Shown one piece after another: positions 1-8,589 of a stretch of 64,000 bases of DNA; positions within the stretch are counted from its first letter, which is position 1; each line of letters starts with the position of its first letter. Below the pieces are notes generated by a model. The model was not told the DNA's origin and did no database searches. It saw only the letters and a program-made list of their open reading frames with translations. The position numbers and the translations under genes were made by a program. Source of the stretch: Legionella micdadei (GTDB lineage: Bacteria; Pseudomonadota; Gammaproteobacteria; Legionellales; Legionellaceae); contig NZ_LN614830.1 of NCBI RefSeq assembly GCF_000953635.1, forward strand, positions 2,719,001-2,783,000, written 5' to 3'.

Positions 1-31
1 GGGTGCCATTCTACCGAAATTTAGAACGCTG

Positions 32-625
32 TCAACTGGCTACATGACCTTTTTTCATTAACTGTGGCCAGGCAATACTAAGATAAATAATCATTGACCA
101 AATAGTTAAGATTGCTGCCACATATAACATGATAAATCCCAGAACGCCCCACCAAGACTCAGCCGGCGTGAACGCAATCAATAAAAAGAGGGCAGACATC
201 TGCAAGGTCGTTTTTATTTTGCCAATATAACTTACCGTGACACTTGCCCGGCTGCCAATCTCTGCCATCCATTCTCGCAAAGCGGAGATGACAATTTCAC
301 GTCCCACAATCACGATTGCAGGTATAGTGATGTACCCCACGTCTTTTTCCCCCACCAAAAGGAGCAAGCTGCAAGCCACTAATAACTTATCCGCAACGGG
401 ATCGAGAAAAGCCCCAAACGGTGAGATTTGCTCAAGCTTTCGTGCTAAATAACCATCCAGCCAGTCAGTAAAACTTGCCAAAGCAAAAATAGCTGCAGCT
501 AAACCATGAGCCCAAGGAACAGGGAGATAAAAAACGATAATAAAGATGGGTATCAGTACAATCCGCATCAAAGTTAATAAATTGGGCAAGCTGGTTACTC
601 TACTCACTAAAAAATCCCCTTTCAA
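32..625 (-). CDS. pgsA: CDP-diacylglycerol--glycerol-3-phosphate 3-phosphatidyltransferase
   Basis: Inner-membrane enzyme that joins CDP-diacylglycerol and glycerol-3-phosphate to make phosphatidylglycerophosphate, the committed step to phosphatidylglycerol and cardiolipin. The CDP-alcohol phosphotransferase motif D-G-x2-A-R-x8-G-x3-D-x3-D is complete at residues 57-79 (D57, G58, A61, R62, G71, D75, D79). Hydrophobic segments follow across the rest of the 197 residues, which is a normal length for the family. The start overlaps the stop of the upstream HAD gene by 4 bases, so the two are probably translationally coupled in an rluC-HAD-pgsA operon. Assignment is firm. Confidence 0.95.
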   Translation of the reverse strand: MKGDFLVSRVTSLPNLLTLMRIVLIPIFIIVFYLPVPWAHGLAAAIFALASFTDWLDGYLARKLEQISPFGAFLDPVADKLLVACSLLLLVGEKDVGYITIPAIVIVGREIVISALREWMAEIGSRASVTVSYIGKIKTTLQMSALFLLIAFTPAESWWGVLGFIMLYVAAILTIWSMIIYLSIAWPQLMKKGHVAS

Positions 626-1275
626 TTCAATTGCAAATACTCAGCAAGCTGTTGATAATCATCAAACACAGCCAAAGCACCTGCTGCACGGAGCGCTGCT
701 TCTTGTTGATGATAAAAATCGACCCCAATTGCATCCACACCAATGCTTTTCGCCATTTCGATATCGCTAACAGAATCACCAATCATTAACGTTTCGTGGG
801 GACCGACCCCATAAGCATCCATAATCTCTTCCAGCATCTGCGGGCAAGGCTTTGCTGGAGCCTGGCCTGCTGAACGCGTTACCCTGAATAATTTATCTAG
901 TCCGCTAGCATGTAAAACGCGCTGTAAAGATTGCTGTCCCTTGTTGCTAGCAATCCCCAGGTGAATACCAGCCTGATCCAGCCGCTCCGCCATTTCTTTT
1001 GCTCCGGGAATCAAATAAACTTCTGTGGTCCGAGCGACTAAAGACTGATGTACAGCGAGTAAAAGTTGTTCTTGTTGTTCTTCGTTTAAATGGGGAAAGG
1101 ATCTTTTTAAAGCGAGAACCAGTCCCAAACCAACCGATTGACGAGCTAGCTGCTCATCCAATTCACCAAACTGTAGTCGTCTAGCCTCTGTTGATACACT
1201 ATTTAATATTTGTCCTAGGATGTCGCCTAAAGTACCTTCCCAATCAAATACCACCAAGCGATATGGTTTACCCAT
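622..1275 (-). CDS. HAD-superfamily hydrolase, phosphoglycolate-phosphatase-like
   Basis: HAD subfamily IA phosphatase of about 217 residues. The nucleophile motif near the N-terminus reads F-D-W-E-G-T-L, so the second acidic residue of the usual DxDGT is Glu, a conservative but notable change at the acid/base position. A Ser/Thr motif (IASNKG) and the C-terminal metal motif (MIGDSVSDIEMA) are present. I chose the ATG at 1275, preceded by GAGGAG, over a GTG at 1296. The gene lies 37 bases or more after rluC and overlaps pgsA. A 5' neighbour rluC with a downstream HAD gene is common in gammaproteobacteria. The substrate cannot be read from sequence; phosphoglycolate is only a family guess. Confidence 0.85.
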   Translation of the reverse strand: MGKPYRLVVFDWEGTLGDILGQILNSVSTEARRLQFGELDEQLARQSVGLGLVLALKRSFPHLNEEQQEQLLLAVHQSLVARTTEVYLIPGAKEMAERLDQAGIHLGIASNKGQQSLQRVLHASGLDKLFRVTRSAGQAPAKPCPQMLEEIMDAYGVGPHETLMIGDSVSDIEMAKSIGVDAIGVDFYHQQEAALRAAGALAVFDDYQQLAEYLQLN

Positions 1276-1333
1276 GAGCCAATAAACTCCTCGCACTTAG
1301 GGTCCTGTTGACAACAGATTTCACAGCTGCAAT

Positions 1334-2287
1334 TTAGCTTAATTTTTGCTTTGCGAAATCACTTGTCAAAAGACCCAATCTTTTTAGCGTCTTTGCAAAC
1401 TGCTCGTCTAAGTTTGCTTCAAATAAATAGTCATTTCCGTTCAGGTTAAATTGAATTGCCCTAGCATGCAAATAAAGTCGTGATTTTGATTCTAAACCTT
1501 CAATTGGTTCAGCCTTACTGTATTTTTGATCACCTACAATCGCATGGCCTAAATAGGCACTATGTACCCGAATTTGATGAGTACGCCCTGTTTTAGGTGA
1601 AGCTTCAACCCAACAAGCTTGTTGATAATTCTCAAGTAATTTAAAAACAGTCTGTGATGCCCTGCCCTCTTTATTTACTGTTACAATTCGCTCACCTGAC
1701 TTCAAACTATTCTTCTCAAGGGGCATATCAACGACGACAGTTTTCTTGCCCTGCCAAGGTTGATACAGCAATGCCCAATAGGTTTTATTCACCTCACGTG
1801 CTTCGAGTAGCGCGTGGATAGACCGTAACATACTGCGCTTTTTTGCAAGCAACAAGCACCCTGAAGTTTCTTTATCCAAACGATGGACTAACTCAAGGTA
1901 AGGGAGGTCATTTCGAGTCTTACGAAGAGCCTCAATAACACCTAAACTCAAACCGCTTCCGCCGTGAACGGCAATCCCTGCTGGTTTATTAATAACTAAG
2001 AGGTTATTGTCCTCAAAAATAATGCTTTCACGCAATCTCTGTTCTAATTTTGTTCCGACAAAAACCTCTTTATCCTGTGCTGTGCGCACTGGCGGGATAC
2101 GTACGCAATCACCGTGAATTAATCGCGAAGAGGCTTGGGCTCTTTTTTTATTAATGCGAACCTCACCGGCGCGTATTATGCGATAGATATGGCTTTTAGG
2201 CACTCCTTTTAGAATCCGCATTAAATAATTATCGAGGCGCTGTCCTTCATCTTCGACACCAATTTCCGTGTAGCGTACATCGCTCAT
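1334..2287 (-). CDS. rluC: 23S rRNA pseudouridine synthase, RluC type
   Basis: Converts specific uridines of 23S rRNA (positions 955, 2504 and 2580 in E. coli RluC) to pseudouridine. An N-terminal S4 RNA-binding domain (about residues 14-75, with the R-L-D-N-Y-L start) is followed by the RsuA/RluA catalytic domain. The catalytic motif H-R-L-D-K-E-T-S-G carries the essential Asp, and G-R-T-H-Q-I-R-V-H follows. The length of 317 aa is typical. It is the first gene of a minus-strand operon with the HAD and pgsA genes and is divergent from rne. In many gammaproteobacteria rluC is likewise divergent from rne, which supports RluC over RluA or RluD. Confidence 0.93.
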   Translation of the reverse strand: MSDVRYTEIGVEDEGQRLDNYLMRILKGVPKSHIYRIIRAGEVRINKKRAQASSRLIHGDCVRIPPVRTAQDKEVFVGTKLEQRLRESIIFEDNNLLVINKPAGIAVHGGSGLSLGVIEALRKTRNDLPYLELVHRLDKETSGCLLLAKKRSMLRSIHALLEAREVNKTYWALLYQPWQGKKTVVVDMPLEKNSLKSGERIVTVNKEGRASQTVFKLLENYQQACWVEASPKTGRTHQIRVHSAYLGHAIVGDQKYSKAEPIEGLESKSRLYLHARAIQFNLNGNDYLFEANLDEQFAKTLKRLGLLTSDFAKQKLS

Positions 2288-3032
2288 TGTGCATTACCTA
2301 TTTGCTGGGGCTGTTTTTTTTTGATACTATTCTAAATCGTGTGAAAAAATTCGCACGACCGGATTATAACGCATAAATAAATAAAAAGTTTATCGGTCGA
2401 CGTAACTCGGCCAATTTAATTGGGGTTTTGTCCCTGCTCGCTAAAGCGAGCTTTAAACAAGGGCTTTCGAGCATAAAGGCTGGAAAAATTATTTAGAGCT
2501 ATAATTAGTAGAGTATAGGACAAACCAAATACGCGCTTCCCCTTAAGTATATGATATAAGGAAGCAACCCAGTACTAGAGCCAAATTGAAAACGAACTTA
2601 TCAGATACCCACGCATGTCAGACATGCTTTACATCAGTCACCAAATATTTTGCAGATTTAGGCAAGGGTTGTTTTCACATGCATGAAACAACCTTCAGCT
2701 CCTATTTATCACGAAATCGGTTATCTACAGATGTATATTACCCAACATGCGCCGCAATATTTGCCGGTACCATGCGTGCGGTCTGTCTTATGAGTCCTGG
2801 GTGATGCTTAAAGTGGATATTTTTTGTTATGAGGGACTATTGTTAGCAAATAACCTAATAATAGTTAGAGATAAGATACGATTTATTGCTTCAAGTAATT
2901 AGGCTCTTTGGAAAAATTCCAATGCAGCTCAAGCCAAATTTGGCACAAGCAAAAACGTAACCTCAAAACACGAAATGGATAGCCTTACACTATCTTTGCT
3001 TAAGTGTGTTGCGCCCTTTTATGGGGTAAATA
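2288..3032. other. rluC-rne divergent intergenic region with rne leader hairpins
   Basis: 745 bases without a convincing gene. It must hold the rluC promoter (a TATAAT lies on the minus strand at 2363-2368 with a poor -35) and the rne promoter and leader (a plus-strand TATAAT at 2500-2505, also with a poor -35). Inverted repeats seen: 2436-2451 (7-bp arms), 2667-2693 (8-bp arms GGTTGTTT/AAACAACC), 2908-2922 (TTGGAA/TTCCAA) and a perfect 12-base palindrome at 2933-2944. The rne leader of enteric bacteria folds into hairpins through which RNase E autoregulates, so a similar role is possible here but is inference. Confidence 0.5.
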
Positions 3033-4961
3033 ATGGAAAAAATGTTAATCAATGCAACTCAAACTGAAGAGATACGGGTTGCGCTAGTAAAAGATCGTGA
3101 ACTTTATGATCTGGACATCGAATGTCCTTCCGAAGTTAAGAAAAAAGGTAATATTTATAAAGCCTTAGTCACACGCCGAGAACCCAGCTTAGACGCTGTT
3201 TTTGTCGAGTACGGTGCAAAACGGCAGGGTTTCTTACCACTTAAAGAAATTGCGCCGGAGTACTTAAGCAAGCATCCAGACGAGTTCGGTGATGAAAAAC
3301 TGCCTATCACGAGTTTAATTCGTGAAGGTCAAGAATTGCTTATCCAAGTCGATAAAGAAGAGCGGGGAAATAAAGGGGCAGCACTAACTACTTATATTAC
3401 GTTAGCAGGCTGTTACCTTGTTTTAATGCCGAATAATCCTCATTCAGGAGGGATTTCACGGCGTATTGAAGGCGATGATCGAGACGAACTAAAAGAAACG
3501 TTAAATGCGTTGCAATTGCCTGATGGGATGGGACTTATTATCCGTACTGCCGGCGTTGGGAAAAACCTAGACGAATTGCAAGCCGACCTTGATATGTTAT
3601 GCAATCAGTGGCAAGCCATTCGCCAAGCTTACAACACACAACTAGCACCTTGTCTTATTCATCAAGAAGGCGACGTGATCATCCGCTCCATTCGGGATAA
3701 CTTACGTAAATCCATTGGCGAAATTATCATCGATGACCAAATTTCCTATGTCAAGGCAAAACAATACATTGAACAAGTTAAACCTGATTTTCTACCGAAT
3801 TTAAAGCTTTACAACAGCACCATACCGCTTTTTAATTTCTATCAAATTGAAAGCCAAATAGAGACCGCTTATCAACGTGAAGTGTTATTACCGTCAGGTG
3901 GTGCTTTAGTTATCGATCGCACGGAAGCACTCATTTCAATTGATATCAACTCAGCCAAAGCAACCAGTGGCGCCGACATTGAAGCTACCGCTTTAAACAC
4001 GAACTTGGAGGCTGCAGACGAGATTGCCCGCCAGTTACGTCTTCGCGATCTGGGTGGCTTGGTAGTGATTGACTTTATTGACATGAGCTCCAGCAAAAAT
4101 CAGCGCGAAGTTGAAAATCGCTTGAAAGAGGCACTTAAAGCAGACAGAGCGCGTATCCAAGTAGGCCGTATCTCTCGATTTGGTTTGTTAGAGATGTCCC
4201 GTCAGCGCCTCAGGCTTTCTTTAGGCGAAAATGCACAAGAAGTTTGCCCACGTTGCGAAGGGCGAGGCACGGTAAGAAATGTCCAATCTCAAGGTTTAGC
4301 AATCACTCGTCTCATTGAAGAGGAAGCCTTAAAAGAGAAAACTGCAGAGGTTCAAGTACAGTTACCCGTGGAATTAGCGACTTTCATTATCAATGAAAAA
4401 AGGGATTTTATTCTGAATATAGAGAAGCGCCATGGTGTTAATGTATTAGTCATTGCGAATCCTTACCTCCATCCGCCTCAATACAACATTGTACGCTTAA
4501 AAGAAGACAATGTCGGAAAGAACAAAAAACCAAGCTACACGCTAATTCAGCAACCTGAATTAACGATAGTGCGCTCGGATCAAGAAGCAGCTAAACATGA
4601 CGAGCCGGCAGTTAAGAGTTTTTCTCTACAACAACCACCCAAAGCCCCACATAGTAGCTTTATCAAGCGGTTGTGGTCCAGTTTGTTTGGCGGAGCCTCT
4701 GAATCAACACCCGCTGCAGAACAACCGAGCCGACAAGAAAAAAGTACTCAAGTCACTGCGCATAAACTGCCCAGCCAAAGCGCCAGCGGGGAGAAACGGC
4801 AATCGAATCAAGCTGGTCGACGCCGACGCCCCGGTGGAGGCCAACAACGTACAAATAGCCCTCAACGTCGAAGAAATCCATCTGGTCAACAATCAAGCGG
4901 CAGGGTAGTTCCTTTAAAATCCGACACGGGTAAAAAAAAAGAGTCGGTGAATAAAGAGTAA
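3033..4961 (+). CDS. rne: Ribonuclease E
   Basis: Essential endoribonuclease for mRNA decay and rRNA/tRNA processing. An S1 domain (about residues 38-120) is followed by the RNase H-like and DNase I-like catalytic parts. Mg-binding aspartates are D304 and D347, one off the E. coli numbering because of one extra N-terminal residue. The zinc-link is C405-P-R-C408 followed by E-G-R-G. At 642 aa it is much shorter than E. coli RNase E (1061 aa): the scaffold region is reduced to a ~130-residue basic tail rich in Arg, Gln, Ser and Pro. An amphipathic stretch around residue 545 (SSFIKRLWSSLFG) may be a membrane-targeting helix, which is inferred. No clear Shine-Dalgarno beyond the GGGGT before ATG. 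Confidence 0.96.
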   Translation: MEKMLINATQTEEIRVALVKDRELYDLDIECPSEVKKKGNIYKALVTRREPSLDAVFVEYGAKRQGFLPLKEIAPEYLSKHPDEFGDEKLPITSLIREGQELLIQVDKEERGNKGAALTTYITLAGCYLVLMPNNPHSGGISRRIEGDDRDELKETLNALQLPDGMGLIIRTAGVGKNLDELQADLDMLCNQWQAIRQAYNTQLAPCLIHQEGDVIIRSIRDNLRKSIGEIIIDDQISYVKAKQYIEQVKPDFLPNLKLYNSTIPLFNFYQIESQIETAYQREVLLPSGGALVIDRTEALISIDINSAKATSGADIEATALNTNLEAADEIARQLRLRDLGGLVVIDFIDMSSSKNQREVENRLKEALKADRARIQVGRISRFGLLEMSRQRLRLSLGENAQEVCPRCEGRGTVRNVQSQGLAITRLIEEEALKEKTAEVQVQLPVELATFIINEKRDFILNIEKRHGVNVLVIANPYLHPPQYNIVRLKEDNVGKNKKPSYTLIQQPELTIVRSDQEAAKHDEPAVKSFSLQQPPKAPHSSFIKRLWSSLFGGASESTPAAEQPSRQEKSTQVTAHKLPSQSASGEKRQSNQAGRRRRPGGGQQRTNSPQRRRNPSGQQSSGRVVPLKSDTGKKKESVNKE

Positions 4962-5027
4962 TATTAACTTAGAAAAGAATTGCGATCTTTTTTTGAGATC
5001 CCGGTTCTTTGAAATTTAAGATAAGGC

Positions 5028-5075
5028 GAGTAGGTCGGGGCGTTTGCACCCAAAAGGTAACGACCTAACCTACTC
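5028..5075 (+). repeat. Inverted repeat downstream of rne
   Basis: GAGTAGGT at 5028-5035 is the reverse complement of ACCTACTC at 5068-5075, with an alternative pairing of TAGGTCG and CGACCTA. There is no T-run after it, so it is a stem-loop of unknown role in the 190-base gap between rne and the M15 gene rather than a classical terminator. Confidence 0.35.
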
Positions 5076-5152
5076 CGTTAATTAAAGAGCTGTAATACCT
5101 TGAATAAGGAGAAATTTGGAATATTGCAAGCTCGCTAATTGTATAAAAACCG

Positions 5153-5845
5153 ATGATAAAGCAATCCAGTCTATTGATAATTTTTCTGTGCATTTCTCTG
5201 AGTGTTTCAGCAAAAACTAGCCAAGGGGATACGTTTTCAATCTCTACTATCCCTCCTCATTTTGAAAAACTCATGAAAGCATCCACCTGGCACAAAGGTT
5301 GTCCCGTGCCCATAAACGATCTACGCTACCTTCATTTAAGTTATTGGGGGTTTGATCATCAAACCCATCAAGGTGTTTTAATTGTAAACAAATCCCTGGC
5401 AAAAGAGGTTGTGCAAATTTTTAAGATTCTTTATTTAAATAAATTCCCTATTGCCAAAATGGAGCCTATGGAAGCCTTTAAAGGTGATGACAATACGGCC
5501 CTTACAGCTAATAATACCAGCGCATTTAATTGCAGAGAGGTAACTGGCCAACCAGGCATTTACTCTCAGCATAGCTATGGCCGCGCTATTGATATCAACG
5601 CCCAAATCAATCCGTATGTAAAAGGAACGCTTGTTTTGCCCAAAAACGGAACGCCTTTTGTTAATCGCGATGAGGCCTTCCCAGGAAAAATCACGAAAGA
5701 AAGTTTAATTTATAAACTCTTTACCCAATATGGCTGGGATTCGGGTGGCGACTGGTACGATGTTCAAGATTATCAGCACTTTGAAAAAAGGGCGAATGGA
5801 GAAAAACGAAATCCTTATGGGTATTCGCATAATGGCAATAGTTGA
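5153..5845 (+). CDS. Exported M15-family peptidase (D-Ala-D-Ala carboxypeptidase-like)
   Basis: Probable zinc peptidase acting on peptidoglycan peptides in the periplasm. An N-terminal signal peptide (hydrophobic residues 6-18, cleavage likely after S-V-S-A at residue 20) precedes a ~200-residue M15 domain. The metal motif S-x-x-G-R-A-x-D is present, with H140 and D147 spaced as in H-x6-D, and a second ligand H209 in Y-Q-H-F. The family includes VanY, endolysin-type L,D-endopeptidases and bacterial carboxypeptidases; which bond is cut cannot be told. It stands alone between rne and a convergent effector-like gene, whose stop lies 2 bases from its own. Confidence 0.85.
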   Translation: MIKQSSLLIIFLCISLSVSAKTSQGDTFSISTIPPHFEKLMKASTWHKGCPVPINDLRYLHLSYWGFDHQTHQGVLIVNKSLAKEVVQIFKILYLNKFPIAKMEPMEAFKGDDNTALTANNTSAFNCREVTGQPGIYSQHSYGRAIDINAQINPYVKGTLVLPKNGTPFVNRDEAFPGKITKESLIYKLFTQYGWDSGGDWYDVQDYQHFEKRANGEKRNPYGYSHNGNS

Positions 5846-5847
5846 AT

Positions 5848-7629
5848 CTACATCATTCCTGGGACGGATGGGTTATTAGGATGCTCTTCATCTGGACTTT
5901 CCTCTCTAGTAGAAGTTTCATCAACGCTTGGTTCAGGTTTAGTCTCTTCACCCTTACCCAGGGATGACTTCAAAACATCCTGACTAGTTTGCGCCTCTTT
6001 TGTTGTTTTAGCCGTTTTATTCCATGGAAATTCATATTCCCCCCAATTTAATGATTGATAAACTCTATTAATGAACTCCTCTAGCCAATGTCTTTCTCTT
6101 GGATTGAAGATTGTGATGTTGATACCGGAACAAACTCCCGCAATCTGCTGTGTATACCTCTCTTTATAATTTTGCAGTGTCTCATTAATTGTTTCTGGGG
6201 TGGTACCTGGGAGGGCAAACTTCAGCTCCATCCCTTCGACATCGTCTGTCAATTTCTGAGCAAAATTTCCAAAGGCCGCACTAACCTTCTGTAATTCACT
6301 AATTTTTTCGCCATTCATAACATTTTTTTCTGATTTATCCTTTAATACTCCCCATTTTTGAAGCGAGCGAATATAGTTATCTAATTTTGTTTGAATCTCG
6401 ACAACCTTGTCGCGAAAATGTTGTATTTCTTCCAGCGCCTTCGCTTTTTCCTCATTATTTGAATCTGGTGTAGATTTGGCGGAAAATTTTTCTTGAAGCA
6501 ATACCTGTGGATCTAGCCGGGCTAAAAAATTATCTGAGGGCACCGTAATTTGTTCACTTAATTTACGAAAAGCTTCATTCTGTTCTTCAGTCATTCGTTT
6601 ACCAGCATCTACGTCCTCCATTGTCATGCCTTGTTCTTTTTCAAAAGCCGAAGTTAATATTTGGGTATGCAAAGCAATCGTGGCTTGAAGCACTTTCTTG
6701 ACTAACTCCTCTTTTGTTCCGCATAATTGGATAAGATTGTCATAATTTTCTGTACCAATCGCGTCCTTGATTGTTGGATGAAGATCGCTAAGATCATCAT
6801 TAAAAAGCTGTCGCGCACACCCTCTTGCAAATTGACTTAAATACCCTTCTAAATTGCCTGCCGCAGCTGCAGCTCTCGTGTTCGCCAACAGTTCATTTCC
6901 ATCAAATTCCATCCTATCAAACAATCGAGTAAGCATCCCTGCATCTTTATTTCCGATCGCAGTTCTAATTCTTCCCTTGGCGTATTCTGCTGTAAGATAT
7001 CCAGCTAACGCTTGAGTAAATTGCGCTACCAACTTAGACTCTTGCATAACAAAAGGATCATCCAAATGATGGGGGTTGTAATTTGTAGCTTGGGTTGCTT
7101 CGACATAGGGGGTTATTTCATCCCCAGGAATACCCGCTCCACGAACAGAGGTAAAAACACCTACCTTTTTATCACTGTCAGCAAATCGACCCGGTTGAAT
7201 TCCCTTTTCCAAGAATTTTTGCTCAATCTGAGCAATCAGCTGATTATATTCGTACTCCTTTCCCTTAGGGATATAAATGGTAATTTGAGCCCCTTCTGAG
7301 ACACGTTCCGCCATGGCTGAATCCGCAACATCGGCATTCTCTGCCTTACTTAACCGGCTCACTTTGAAACTCGGTACTTCTTGCTCTAGCAAAAAAGGAT
7401 GAATTAAGTCCCAGGCTTCTGCTACCTGCTCCTTACTTACATTTAAATGAATTTTCCAAGGTGATTGAAGTTCGGTGTGATCTGCCCATTCAGTCTGGGG
7501 ATACTCAAAAATTGCAAAAGGGGCATCATTTGTAATGTAATACTCATAACTCTTTCCATTATTATTCTTGAATTCAGTCCTATCAATATGTTGAGTGGTA
7601 TTCAGAGTCTCATAGGGAAAATCAGGCAT
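5848..7629 (-). CDS. Candidate effector with SpvC/OspF-like phosphothreonine lyase domain
   Basis: 593-aa protein whose N-terminal ~170 residues match the SpvC/OspF/HopAI1 phosphothreonine lyase family, which beta-eliminates phosphate from host MAP kinases. Seen by eye against remembered SpvC: W-K-I-H-L-N-V (K59, H61) matches K104/H106, S-F-K-V (K89) matches the catalytic base K136, E-R-V-S-E-G-A-Q-I-T-I-Y (R109, Y119) matches R148/Y158 with the same 10-residue spacing, and S-V-R (R163) matches R213. No clear R220 equivalent and no obvious N-terminal MAPK docking motif. About 400 further residues are mostly helical and unrecognised. The tail is acidic (Glu/Asp/Pro/Ser-rich), like Dot/Icm signals. 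I chose the ATG at 7629, preceded by AGGTG, over one at 7665. Function is inferred. Confidence 0.75.
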   Translation of the reverse strand: MPDFPYETLNTTQHIDRTEFKNNNGKSYEYYITNDAPFAIFEYPQTEWADHTELQSPWKIHLNVSKEQVAEAWDLIHPFLLEQEVPSFKVSRLSKAENADVADSAMAERVSEGAQITIYIPKGKEYEYNQLIAQIEQKFLEKGIQPGRFADSDKKVGVFTSVRGAGIPGDEITPYVEATQATNYNPHHLDDPFVMQESKLVAQFTQALAGYLTAEYAKGRIRTAIGNKDAGMLTRLFDRMEFDGNELLANTRAAAAAGNLEGYLSQFARGCARQLFNDDLSDLHPTIKDAIGTENYDNLIQLCGTKEELVKKVLQATIALHTQILTSAFEKEQGMTMEDVDAGKRMTEEQNEAFRKLSEQITVPSDNFLARLDPQVLLQEKFSAKSTPDSNNEEKAKALEEIQHFRDKVVEIQTKLDNYIRSLQKWGVLKDKSEKNVMNGEKISELQKVSAAFGNFAQKLTDDVEGMELKFALPGTTPETINETLQNYKERYTQQIAGVCSGINITIFNPRERHWLEEFINRVYQSLNWGEYEFPWNKTAKTTKEAQTSQDVLKSSLGKGEETKPEPSVDETSTREESPDEEHPNNPSVPGMM

Positions 7630-7852
7630 TAAACACCTAATTAGTAACACAAACTGTATATACATTATAGTAGGATTTACCTTAACCCGGATTAATGGAA
7701 AATACGAAAGTGTTGATTTTCTCCATTTTTCACTCTAATTTGGAGAGAGTGATTCACAATTTCCTCTAAGCCATTTTTCAAAGTTATAATGAAGCTGAAA
7801 TTGATTGTATCCGTCTTCATTAATCTATTTGTGATTTATTTAGGAGTAATAA

Positions 7853-8488
7853 ATGCCTTCATTAAAAGAAGTGGTTGAGATATTTCAAACTGGATTTCAT
7901 TATTTAAATGCTGATAAACAACGACAAACCCAATGGTATCAAATTTGGTATAAGAACAGTGCGCTAAAGAAAAAATGGACTAAAGAACCATTAACTACAG
8001 CCAAAGAAAATGCAGCCAAAACCTTTGAACAAGAATTAGAAACCCTTATTTTAACCCATGGCAATGAGGATTTTTCCAGCAACCAAGCTGCGTTTTTTAG
8101 GGTAATTGCTAATGTCTTAAAAACAGTGCGAGTCCAACGTTTTGCTCATGGGACCATCGAAACCGAAACCTATAACTCTGATGAACACGCAATCTTTGAG
8201 CGCAATTTAGTCCCCCAAAAATCGGGTAATTTTGAACAACAATTACTGAATGGGCTTGGAAAAATCAAAGCCAGCTTCCCCGAACTTAGCAAAATCATAG
8301 ATAACGCTATCGAAAAAATTCAACAAAGCGAGCTTCAGAACACACAATTGCTGCGTGAAGACATGAAAACTTTTTGCAATGGCCAAAAATTCTATTCTGC
8401 AAACCCACTTAAAACAAACCAAAACCTGTACACGCCAAAAGGGCGTGAAGACTACGCCAATGAGACAGTTCCATTGGTATTTTGCTAG
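7853..8488 (+). CDS. Hypothetical protein, possible Dot/Icm substrate
   Basis: 211-aa soluble protein that I do not recognise. It has no signal peptide or membrane segment, is rich in Lys, Gln, Asn and Phe, and looks mainly helical. AGGAG lies before the ATG, so translation is well supported. A strong bidirectional terminator follows 17 bases after the stop. It sits alone between the SpvC-like gene (divergent) and the AnkH-like gene (convergent), so an effector role is suggested only by company. The C-terminus (N-E-T-V-P-L-V-F-C) ends in a cysteine but does not form a CaaX box. Confidence 0.6.
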   Translation: MPSLKEVVEIFQTGFHYLNADKQRQTQWYQIWYKNSALKKKWTKEPLTTAKENAAKTFEQELETLILTHGNEDFSSNQAAFFRVIANVLKTVRVQRFAHGTIETETYNSDEHAIFERNLVPQKSGNFEQQLLNGLGKIKASFPELSKIIDNAIEKIQQSELQNTQLLREDMKTFCNGQKFYSANPLKTNQNLYTPKGREDYANETVPLVFC

Positions 8489-8504
8489 AACTCACTTTTA
8501 GATC

Positions 8505-8558
8505 ATTAATAGGGTTATGGATCATTACCTAAATGATCCATAACCCTATTAATTTTTT
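8505..8558. terminator. Bidirectional rho-independent terminator
   Basis: A perfect 22-bp stem (8505-8526 with 8532-8553) closes a 5-base loop and is followed by a T-run on the plus strand; on the minus strand flanking A/T gives a weaker run. It lies between the converging 211-aa gene and the AnkH-like gene and can serve both. The stem is unusually long and perfect. Confidence 0.85.
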
Positions 8559-8589
8559 GTTCTTTGCAAAGAAATCACATTTTAAGATT

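Noticed and set aside
2586-2804. 72-aa open frame in the rne leader
   Set aside because: No Shine-Dalgarno, odd composition and it overlaps candidate leader hairpins.
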